Shown here: piece by piece, positions 57,413-64,000 of the stretch
Position numbering within the stretch: the stretch's first letter is position 1
Layout of the letters: the number at the start of each line of letters is the position of its first letter
Assembly (NCBI RefSeq): GCF_018199995.1
Contig: NZ_CP073578.1
Coordinates: 2,728,001-2,792,000 of the forward strand
Origin: Photobacterium sp. GJ3
GTDB lineage: Bacteria; Pseudomonadota; Gammaproteobacteria; Enterobacterales; Vibrionaceae
DNA length: 64,000 nucleotides
Direction of reading: 5' to 3'
Position numbers and translations under genes: made by a program
The notes under the pieces: model-generated
What the model saw: only the letters and a program-made list of their open reading frames with translations
Database searches by the model: none
What the model was told of the DNA's origin: nothing

Positions 57413-57584
57413 GTCTTGCGGTCGCTCATATTACTGTCAGGCAAAAATAAGTCAAACACTTTATTGAGAAAAAGTGCCATTCCAGATGCACCTGGACACT
57501 TAATCGCCAAACCGCTAGCAAAAGCTCCCTGAAGCTTGTTTTTTCAATCCGAAAGGCTGGTTAGGTACCGGATCCCGGCACAGA

Positions 57585-57617
57585 CAAAAAAGGCCAGCTT
57601 CACAGCCGACCTCTTTT
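57585..57617 (-). terminator. csrA terminator (candidate)
   Basis: Minus strand GGTCGGCT-GTGA-AGCTGGCC with G-U pairs, then TTTTTTG. It follows the csrA stop by about 13 bp. Confidence 0.65.
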
Positions 57618-57629
57618 GTAAAACAGAAA

Positions 57630-57827
57630 TTAGTAGTTACCCGAGCTTTGCGATCCGGTATCTTTCTCTGCCTGTATACGCATGTAGATTTCTTCACGGT
57701 GAACAGACACTTCTTTCGGCGCATTGACACCGATGCGAACCTGATTTCCCTTCACGCCAAGCACGGTTACGGTTACTTCGTCACCGATCATTAGCGTCTC
57801 ACCTACGCGACGAGTCAAAATTAGCAT
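57630..57827 (-). CDS. csrA: CsrA, global post-transcriptional regulator
   Basis: 65 residues ([51 protein letters not shown]), standard CsrA. A homodimer that binds GGA-containing loops over ribosome sites and controls carbon storage, motility and biofilm. Its own ribosome site is CAAGGAGC, whose GGA could allow autoregulation (inference). Between alaS and the tRNA array, as in E. coli and Vibrio. Confidence 0.97.
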   Translation of the reverse strand: MLILTRRVGETLMIGDEVTVTVLGVKGNQVRIGVNAPKEVSVHREEIYMRIQAEKDTGSQSSGNY

Positions 57828-58172
57828 TCGATTGCTCCTTGAGTAATCTTACTTTTAATTAGTGTTTATCAGGCCATTTTCCATTTCTAGATGGCCCGGA
57901 GTTCATGGTCACTGCTCAAGAAACAGCGAGAAGTGGGCGATTATCCAGACTTTGACAATCAACCACAAACATTTTCTGCATCCGGCGTACCACAGCGATC
58001 CGTTCTGTTTTCATGGCAAGAACCACGCACAGACGGCTTACGGTTCGTTTTTACGCCTCAACTGCTTGTCATTGTAGCACTTTCTTAACCATTGATGTCG
58101 ACTGTACCACAGCCGACATCAAACACTTAAGTGACCGTTGCCGCATTCAGTGATGATCAGCAGAAACGTCCG
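57828..58172 (-). other. alaS-csrA intergenic region
   Basis: No gene is seen in these 345 bp. Near the alaS end there is a 9-bp perfect inverted repeat (TTGATGTCG 58092-58100 and complement 58114-58122) without a T-run. Nearer csrA, GGCCAT/ATGGCC repeats (57872-57877, 57891-57896) flank a short loop. csrA promoters are expected here, but I cannot place them. Confidence 0.4.
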
Positions 58173-59147
58173 TCAGAGACGCTCACTGAGCCAAGGTGAT
58201 ACGCTTTCCAGTGCAGCAGGTAACGCGCTTGCATCCGAACCACCAGCCTGAGCCATGTCCGGACGACCGCCCCCTTTACCGCCAACCTGCTGAGCAACCA
58301 TGTTCACCAGCTCGCCAGCCTTCACTTTCGACGTCATGTCCTTCGTGACACCGGCAATCAGGCCAACTTTACCCTCGCTGACGTTACCCAGAATCACAAC
58401 ACCACTTCCCATCTGGTTTTTCAGCTCGTCAACCATACCACGCAAGGCTTTGTTATCGGCACCATCAAGCTTGGCAATCAAGACCTTAGTCCCATTGATA
58501 TCCTGAACCTGATTGATCAGTCCTGCACTTTCCTGCGCCGCCAGTTTATCTTTCAGCTGTTGGAGCTCTTTCTCCAGCTGCTTGTTCTGCGAAACCAGTG
58601 CGCTGACTTTACTGGTGATGGAAGCAGCGTCTGACTTCACCAGACCCGCCGTTTCTGCCAGCAGATTGTCTTGTGCATGCAGTGCCGCAATTGCACCTTC
58701 ACCGGTGACGGCTTCAATCCGACGGATACCCGCTGCAATCCCGCCTTCAGAAACAATCTTGAACAAACCAATATCACCGGTCCGGCGAGCGTGAATGCCA
58801 CCGCAGAGTTCGGTCGAGAATTCACCCATGGTCAGGACACGAACTTCATCGTCGTACTTCTCGCCAAACAGTGCCATTGCACCTTTCGCTTTGGCGGCTT
58901 CGATGTCCATGACATTGGTTTCAACGGCATGGTTCAGGCGAATCTGCTCATTCACAATGCGCTCAATTTTACGCAGTTGTTCCGGCTTCACCGATTCCAG
59001 ATGCGAGAAGTCAAAACGCAGACTGTCTGGCTTCACCAGAGAGCCTTTCTGAGTGACATGTTCACCCAGTTCCTGACGCAATGCAGCGTGCAGCAGGTGG
59101 GTGGCGGAGTGGTTCAGGCTGATTGCCGCACGGCGCGCAGCATCCAC
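58173..59147 (-). CDS. alaS: Alanyl-tRNA synthetase, C-terminal part (separated by a frameshift)
   Basis: 324 residues from the first ATG; in this phase the alaS sequence actually continues upstream to about 59192 ([24 protein letters not shown]...). It contains the editing domain with zinc-type motifs [12 protein letters not shown] and [13 protein letters not shown] and the C-Ala domain ending [13 protein letters not shown]. It cannot charge tRNA alone. It joins directly to the N-terminal part at 59189-60796 if one base is added in the run of G at 59193-59198. Confidence 0.9.
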   Translation of the reverse strand: MDAARRAAISLNHSATHLLHAALRQELGEHVTQKGSLVKPDSLRFDFSHLESVKPEQLRKIERIVNEQIRLNHAVETNVMDIEAAKAKGAMALFGEKYDDEVRVLTMGEFSTELCGGIHARRTGDIGLFKIVSEGGIAAGIRRIEAVTGEGAIAALHAQDNLLAETAGLVKSDAASITSKVSALVSQNKQLEKELQQLKDKLAAQESAGLINQVQDINGTKVLIAKLDGADNKALRGMVDELKNQMGSGVVILGNVSEGKVGLIAGVTKDMTSKVKAGELVNMVAQQVGGKGGGRPDMAQAGGSDASALPAALESVSPWLSERL

Positions 59148-59188
59148 CGCAGCAGATAAACGGTCCCCAACTTTCAGAGCCCCTTCGT

Positions 59189-60796
59189 TCAGCCCCCCTG
59201 GTGGCCAATCGCATCACCGAATTTTTGTGTGTCTTCAACCTGGAATGCAACACCGTTTGCCGTCAGCACACCAGTATCGCCACACTGACCGCCTGACTCG
59301 GCGTAAAACGGTGTGTGATCCAGAATGACCAGCGCTTTTTCACCCGCAGCGATGGCTTCAACCGCTTCACCGTCGCGGAACAGTGCGACCACCTGGCCTT
59401 CACCCTGAGTGCCGTCATACCCGCAGAACTCAGTTTCCGCATCCACTTTCACGCTGTCGTTGTAGTCAACACCGAACTGGCCAGCTTCACGGGCGCGCTG
59501 ACGCTGGGCTTCCATGGCATTGTTGAAACCTTCTTCGTCAATGCTGAAACCACGCTCACGCGCCACATCGTTGGTCAGGTCTGCCGGGAAACCATAAGTG
59601 TCGTACAGTTTGAATACGGTCTCGCCGTCCAGCACCTTGCCATCCAGCGCATCCAATGCATCATTCAGAATTGCCATGCCGCGATCCAGCGTACGACCGA
59701 AGTTCTCTTCTTCGATCTTCAGCACCTTCTCGACCATCGCCTGCTGTTGCTTCAGCGCTTCTCCTGCGGTGCCCATGACTTCTGCCAGCGGACCCACCAG
59801 TTTGTAGAAGAATGCACCATTGGCACCCAGCTTATTGCCGTGCCGCACCGCACGACGGATGATCCGGCGCAGGACATAACCCCGGCCTTCGTTCGACGGC
59901 ATCACGCCATCCACGATCAGATAGGCGCAGGAGCGGATATGGTCCGCAACCACACGCAGCGACTGGTTCGACAGGTCGTCGTAACCAATCACAGACGCCG
60001 CTTCTTTGATCAGCGTCTGGAAGATATCAATTTCATAGTTTGAGTGTACGTGCTGCAAAATCGCAGCCAGACGCTCAATCCCCATACCGGTATCAACGGA
60101 TGGTTTTGGCAGTGGGTCCATTTGACCGTCCGCCTGACGGTTGAACTGCATGAAGACGATGTTCCAGATCTCGATGAAACGATCACCGTCTTCTTCCGGT
60201 GAACCCGGAGGACCACCCCAGATGTGATCACCGTGATCATAGAAGATTTCTGTACATGGACCACACGGACCTGTGTCACCCATCTGCCAGAAGTTATCAG
60301 ATTCGAATGCCTTCCCGCCTTGCTTATCGCCAATGCGGATAATCCGGTCTTCAGGCAGGCCAATGACTTTGTGCCAAATATCAAAGGCTTCATCATCGGT
60401 CTGATAAACCGTGACCAACAGACGCTCTTTTGGCAGCTTCAAAACACCAGTCAGGAATTCCCAGCCATATTGAATCGCATCTTCTTTGAAGTAATCCCCG
60501 AAACTGAAGTTCCCCAGCATTTCAAAGAAAGTATGGTGACGTGCAGTAAAGCCAACATTTTCCAGGTCATTGTGCTTACCACCAGCACGTACACAGCGCT
60601 GTGCCGTGGTCGCTCGGGTGTAATTACGCTTTTCCAGACCCAGGAAGGTATCTTTAAACTGGTTCATCCCCGCATTCGTAAACAGCAGGGTCGGGTCATT
60701 GGCCGGAACCAGTGACGAACTGTCGACAATCTGGTGGCCTTTGCTTTCAAAAAACGTAAGAAACGCACGGCGAATCTCATCAGTGCTCATGTACAT
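59189..60796 (-). CDS. alaS: Alanyl-tRNA synthetase, N-terminal catalytic part (ends at a frameshift)
   Basis: 535 residues: the class II aminoacylation domain ([73 protein letters not shown]) and tRNA-recognition region. It ends abruptly after [15 protein letters not shown] at a TGA (59189-59191), where E. coli AlaRS continues GHIGKLAAGSLKVGD. The full protein would be about 874 residues, as in the family (876). As alaS is essential, a homopolymer sequencing error is the likeliest cause. The ATG at 60796 has AGGA upstream. Confidence 0.93.
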   Translation of the reverse strand: MYMSTDEIRRAFLTFFESKGHQIVDSSSLVPANDPTLLFTNAGMNQFKDTFLGLEKRNYTRATTAQRCVRAGGKHNDLENVGFTARHHTFFEMLGNFSFGDYFKEDAIQYGWEFLTGVLKLPKERLLVTVYQTDDEAFDIWHKVIGLPEDRIIRIGDKQGGKAFESDNFWQMGDTGPCGPCTEIFYDHGDHIWGGPPGSPEEDGDRFIEIWNIVFMQFNRQADGQMDPLPKPSVDTGMGIERLAAILQHVHSNYEIDIFQTLIKEAASVIGYDDLSNQSLRVVADHIRSCAYLIVDGVMPSNEGRGYVLRRIIRRAVRHGNKLGANGAFFYKLVGPLAEVMGTAGEALKQQQAMVEKVLKIEEENFGRTLDRGMAILNDALDALDGKVLDGETVFKLYDTYGFPADLTNDVARERGFSIDEEGFNNAMEAQRQRAREAGQFGVDYNDSVKVDAETEFCGYDGTQGEGQVVALFRDGEAVEAIAAGEKALVILDHTPFYAESGGQCGDTGVLTANGVAFQVEDTQKFGDAIGHQGG

Positions 60797-60975
60797 TTGA
60801 AAATCCTGAATAATGCTGTGTTAATCCCCCTGCCGGCAACTGCCATTCAGTTGTCTGAGCTCGAACCCAAATTCGGCCCAAATGCAGGTTTAATCAGACT
60901 AAGATAAAAGGTTTGCTGACTATTGTAAAACAACGCGGGTTTGACGGGAAATGTTCTGTGAACACAGGAGAAAAA

Positions 60976-61443
60976 TCAGCCTTCGTATTCGTCATCAACC
61001 GATAAAGCATAGCGGATTTGTTCAAAGTCAAATCCGCGGGACTGCATGAAGCGCAGCCTGCGCGCTTTTTCTTTTGGCGTATCCATTGGTTGATTGCCAA
61101 ATTTACGCTGCGCGACTGATTTTGCCTGTTCAAACCAGTCCACCTCAGCATCAGCCAATGCCTGCTTGATACACAGTTCGTGTACCCCTTTCATTTTCAT
61201 TTCCTGCTGAATACGCAGCTTCCCCCAGCCTTTGGTAACACCATTCCGCACAGCCATGGCGGCATACCGGGCATCATCAAGCCATTGATAATCCTGACAG
61301 AAATCAATCGCTTCCTGAACATCCTGCTCGCTGTATCCGCGCATTTTCAGTTTCTGTTGCAGTTCCCGCTCTGCATGATCACGACGCGACAGATACCCGA
61401 CCGCCGCTTCTTTTGCCGAAATTTTAGGTGGTTGTCGTCTCAC
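60976..61443 (-). CDS. recX: RecX, RecA regulator
   Basis: 155 residues of the RecX family (AVGYLSRRDHAERELQQKLKMRGYSEQDVQEAIDFCQDYQWLDDARYAAMAVRNGVTKGWGKLRIQQEMKMKG). RecX binds RecA filaments and limits their growth. The start is GTG at 61443 with CAGGGG upstream. It lies 159 bp after recA with a long hairpin between, as in E. coli, where recX is expressed by read-through. The 179 bp to alaS show no gene. Confidence 0.93.
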   Translation of the reverse strand: MRRQPPKISAKEAAVGYLSRRDHAERELQQKLKMRGYSEQDVQEAIDFCQDYQWLDDARYAAMAVRNGVTKGWGKLRIQQEMKMKGVHELCIKQALADAEVDWFEQAKSVAQRKFGNQPMDTPKEKARRLRFMQSRGFDFEQIRYALSVDDEYEG

Positions 61444-61509
61444 GGATATCCCCTGTTTTCAGTTGTCCTGCATCTGTGTCATTTGTCCGTGGCTGAACGC
61501 CCCAAAACA

Positions 61510-61556
61510 CAACGGGCACTGACGTTGGTGAAATCACCGCCGTACAGCGCCCGTTG
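61510..61556 (-). terminator. recA-recX intergenic hairpin
   Basis: CAACGGGC (61510-61517) and GCCCGTTG (61549-61556) form the outer stem, with a GGTGATTTCACC hairpin inside. On the minus strand it is followed by TGTTTTG, a partial terminator that would let some transcripts reach recX. Confidence 0.6.
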
Positions 61557-61602
61557 TTTCAGTTCTGATCCTGTGCTGTTTTAAGCTCGATCAGCGGTCA
61601 GC

Positions 61603-62670
61603 TTAAAAAGCTTCGCCTTCCTGAGCATCAATCTTTTCTGCATCTGCACTCGCCAGCTCAGCATCTTCATCGCTCAGATTTGCAGGCGTCAGCAATTGCT
61701 CACGCAACAGCTTGTCAATGGTTTGTGCAATTTCCGGGTTCTCAGACAGGTACTTACAGGCATTCGCCTTACCCTGACCAATCTTGTCACCCTGATAGCT
61801 GTACCAGGCACCAGCTTTTTCAATCAGTTTTTGCTTCACGCCCAGGTCTATCAGCTCGCCATTGCGGTTGAAACCCTGTCCGTAAAGAATCTGCGTATCC
61901 GCTTGCTTAAACGGCGCTGCAATTTTGTTTTTCACAACTTTAATGCGGGTTTCGTTCCCCACCACTTCGTCGCCTTCTTTGATCGCGCCGGTACGGCGGA
62001 TGTCCAGACGAACAGAAGCATAGAATTTCAGGGCGTTACCACCTGTTGTTGTTTCCGGGTTCCCAAACATCACACCAATCTTCATTCGGATCTGGTTGAT
62101 GAAGATACACATACAGTTTGACTGTTTCAGGTTACCGGTCAGCTTACGCATCGCCTGAGAAAGCATCCGAGCTTGCAGACCCATGTGAGAGTCACCCATT
62201 TCGCCTTCGATTTCAGCTTTCGGGGTCAGGGCGGCAACGGAGTCGACAACAATCAGATCAACAGCACCAGAGCGTGCCAGCGCGTCACAGATTTCGAGTG
62301 CCTGCTCACCGGTATCCGGCTGAGAAACCAGCAGCTCATCGATGTTCACGCCCAGTTTCTTCGCATAAATCGGATCCAGTGCGTGCTCAGCATCGATGAA
62401 GGCACAGGTTTTGCCTTTACGCTGTGCTGCAGCAATGGTTTCCAGCGTCAGCGTGGTTTTACCTGAAGATTCCGGACCATAGATTTCTACGATACGACCC
62501 ATTGGCAGGCCGCCAGCGCCCAGTGCGATATCCAGTGACAGAGAACCGGTTGAGATGGTTTCGATATCCATCGTACGGTTGTCACCCAGCTTCATGATGG
62601 AGCCTTTACCGAACTGCTTTTCGATCTGACCCAGGGCAGCGGCAAGAGCCTTCTGTTTGTTGTCGTCCAT
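61603..62670 (-). CDS. recA: RecA recombinase
   Basis: 355 residues. RecA forms filaments on single-stranded DNA, exchanges strands and triggers LexA cleavage. Walker [10 protein letters not shown] near residues 66-74, the DNA-binding loops ([14 protein letters not shown], and [25 protein letters not shown]) and an acidic C-terminal tail are intact. The ATG at 62670 has GGAGAG upstream; the frame extends four codons further. A LexA box lies 50 bp upstream. Confidence 0.98.
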   Translation of the reverse strand: MDDNKQKALAAALGQIEKQFGKGSIMKLGDNRTMDIETISTGSLSLDIALGAGGLPMGRIVEIYGPESSGKTTLTLETIAAAQRKGKTCAFIDAEHALDPIYAKKLGVNIDELLVSQPDTGEQALEICDALARSGAVDLIVVDSVAALTPKAEIEGEMGDSHMGLQARMLSQAMRKLTGNLKQSNCMCIFINQIRMKIGVMFGNPETTTGGNALKFYASVRLDIRRTGAIKEGDEVVGNETRIKVVKNKIAAPFKQADTQILYGQGFNRNGELIDLGVKQKLIEKAGAWYSYQGDKIGQGKANACKYLSENPEIAQTIDKLLREQLLTPANLSDEDAELASADAEKIDAQEGEAF

Positions 62671-62719
62671 TCGACTCTCCAACGGATGCTAATTCAAGAA
62701 TTCAATTTACGGGTTAGTA

Positions 62720-62739
62720 TACTGTCTATTCATACAGTG
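62720..62739 (-). promoter_or_regulatory. LexA box of recA
   Basis: TACTGTCTATTCATACAGTG: CTG-N10-CAG with both extended halves (CTGT and ACAG) perfect. Typical strong SOS box of recA. Confidence 0.93.
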
Positions 62740-62800
62740 TCTAGCACTGGATGCGATTTTTTTTCCGCTCCAGCCCGCTGACCGGAGCAGAGTGTGATCT

Positions 62801-63289
62801 TCACTGCATGGCCTGCAAGCGATCCAGAAAACCTTGCAAAGCGTACGCGACCGCCTGCTCACGAACGGCCTGCCTGTCCCCGTCAAACAAACAGGTCGTC
62901 GCATGCTGCCAGCCGGTTGTATCCGCCCAGGCAAAGCACACGGTGCCAACCGGCTTTTGCGGTGTGCCGCCATCCGGTCCGGCAATGCCACTGATCGCGA
63001 CACTCATCTGAGCACGGGAATGAGCCAGTGCCCCCGCAGCCATTTCCAGCACGACGGGCTCGCTGACGGCACCATACTGTGCCAGTGTTGCCGCCTGAAC
63101 CGCCAGCATTTCCTGCTTTGCCTCATTGCTGTAGGTCACAAATGCCCGGTCAAACCAGGCTGAGCTTCCGGCAATATCCGTGATGGCTGCGGAAACACCC
63201 CCGCCCGTACAGGATTCTGCTGTTGTGCCCAGCCATTGACGTGCAACCAAGGCTTTTCCCAGTTGGGCGGCGAGTAAGGTCTCTGCCAT
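62801..63289 (-). CDS. pncC: PncC, nicotinamide-nucleotide amidohydrolase (CinA C-terminal family)
   Basis: 162 residues, the stand-alone CinA C-terminal domain. It converts NMN to nicotinate mononucleotide in the pyridine nucleotide cycle. [37 protein letters not shown] and [23 protein letters not shown] are family blocks. The ATG at 63289 has GGAGGAAAG; the longer frame to 63388 is rejected. It lies between recA and mutS, the conserved vibrio order. Confidence 0.93.
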   Translation of the reverse strand: MAETLLAAQLGKALVARQWLGTTAESCTGGGVSAAITDIAGSSAWFDRAFVTYSNEAKQEMLAVQAATLAQYGAVSEPVVLEMAAGALAHSRAQMSVAISGIAGPDGGTPQKPVGTVCFAWADTTGWQHATTCLFDGDRQAVREQAVAYALQGFLDRLQAMQ

Positions 63290-63441
63290 CTGCTTTCCTC
63301 CGTGCGCAGTCGATCCAGCCACCTTACTCGGTTGCGCCACCAGCATCAAGCCATAGAAATTCTTCCGGCCCTCTTTGCCCGTCCACACCTTTCACGTATC
63401 CTAGTCAGCCTGATTTTTCTCGGTTTGAAGCGGGCGACAGC

Positions 63442-64000
63442 GTGACAGTACAAAGTTTAGAAAAACACACTCCCATGATGCAGCAATATCTCAGAATCAA
63501 GGCAGAAAACCCTGATGTGCTGCTGTTTTACCGGATGGGCGATTTCTACGAACTCTTCTTTGACGATGCCAAGCAAGCCTCACAACTGCTCGATATTTCG
63601 CTGACCAAACGGGGGGCGTCCAATGGCCAGCCAATCCCCATGGCAGGTGTGCCATATCACGCCGTAGAAGCCTATCTGGCGAAACTGGTTCAGTTAGGCG
63701 TATCGGTTGCAATTTGCGAGCAGATCGGCGATCCGGCCACCAGCAAAGGACCGGTTGAACGCCAGGTCGTGCGTATTGTTACTCCCGGAACCGTCAGTGA
63801 TGAAGCGCTGCTGCATGAACGGCGCGATAACCTGATTGCCGCTATTTTCTGCCAGAACGGCCGCTTCGGTTACGCCACGCTGGATATCACCTCCGGCCGC
63901 TTTATGCTGACCGAGCCTGAAACCGAAGAAGCAATGCAGGCCGAGCTGCAGCGCACCAGCCCTGTTGAACTGCTGTACCCGGAAGATTTCCCGCTGCCGG
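63442..64000 (+). CDS. mutS: MutS, DNA mismatch-recognition protein (C-terminus cut by window edge)
   Basis: The first 186 codons are visible. The mismatch-binding domain has [15 protein letters not shown] with the Phe-x-Glu mismatch wedge, followed by [70 protein letters not shown]. The start is GTG at 63442; no better ATG lies in frame before HTPMMQQYL. Divergent from pncC. Confidence 0.96.
   Translation, partial: MTVQSLEKHTPMMQQYLRIKAENPDVLLFYRMGDFYELFFDDAKQASQLLDISLTKRGASNGQPIPMAGVPYHAVEAYLAKLVQLGVSVAICEQIGDPATSKGPVERQVVRIVTPGTVSDEALLHERRDNLIAAIFCQNGRFGYATLDITSGRFMLTEPETEEAMQAELQRTSPVELLYPEDFPLP

Noticed and set aside
55972-57532. Frames with the repeated translation GRIRTSDRLVRSQVLYPAELR
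   Set aside because: This is the well-known spurious translation of antisense tRNA-Arg genes; the tRNA-Ser copies give GFEPSIRDKPYTPLAG in the same way.

Overview
The window is chromosomal DNA of a member of the Vibrionaceae, most likely Photobacterium or a close relative. The evidence is the gene order (clpB-pgeF-rluD // bamD-raiA-pheA // tyrA-aroF; rplS-trmD-rimM-rpsP-ffh; luxS-gshA; tRNA array-csrA-alaS-recX-recA-pncC-mutS), the rRNA operon layout 16S-tRNA-Glu-23S-5S-tRNA-Asp, a Photobacterium-like variable helix near the 16S 5' end, and uniform, moderate GC. It is almost entirely core genome. The only clear mobile element is one IS3-family insertion; there is no prophage, integron or CRISPR array.

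Layout: 1-8984 holds recC, recB and recD (recD runs off the left edge), all on the minus strand. 9081-15590 holds a TDT-family transporter divergent from a YeiE-like LysR regulator, a Tag-like glycosylase, SOS gene yebG with a LexA box, dapD, a small lipoprotein, an EmrD-like exporter and a small membrane protein. 15774-21926 is an rRNA operon read leftwards, with a predicted intervening sequence in 23S helix 25 and a partly duplicated tRNA-Asp/terminator end. 22070-31982 carries clpB (sigma-32 promoter), pgeF, rluD, bamD, raiA, the attenuated pheL-pheA operon, and aroF-tyrA behind TyrR boxes. 32055-36217 is a BtsS/BtsR two-component system next to a CstA/BtsT-type carrier whose upstream region has a good BtsR-type direct repeat. 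36300-40640 is the least understood part: a small cystatin-like protein, a radical SAM protein, a DUF547 lipoprotein and a membrane-anchored glutamate-synthase-like flavoprotein.

40976-46960 is translation and secretion housekeeping (rplS, trmD, rimM, rpsP, ffh), ypjD and a CNNM/CorC protein. An intact IS3 element (46999-48423, 3-bp ATG target duplication) sits in the loop of the terminator formerly shared by the CorC-family gene and luxS. After luxS come a transglycosylase-like lipoprotein, a candidate sigma-E-dependent MicA-like small RNA on the opposite strand, gshA, an M16 protease lipoprotein, yqaA and a quinone reductase/alcohol dehydrogenase. 56039-57412 is a 12-gene tRNA array (nine Arg-ACG of two alternating types, three Ser-GCT), followed by csrA, alaS (broken by a frameshift in a G-run, possibly a sequencing error), recX, recA with a LexA box, pncC and the start of mutS.

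The best candidates for a second look are the MicA-like sRNA at 49668-49780, the 23S intervening sequence at 19031-19146, the radical SAM/DUF547/flavoprotein neighbourhood, the IS-split terminator and the alaS frameshift. I saw no clearly new multi-gene system.
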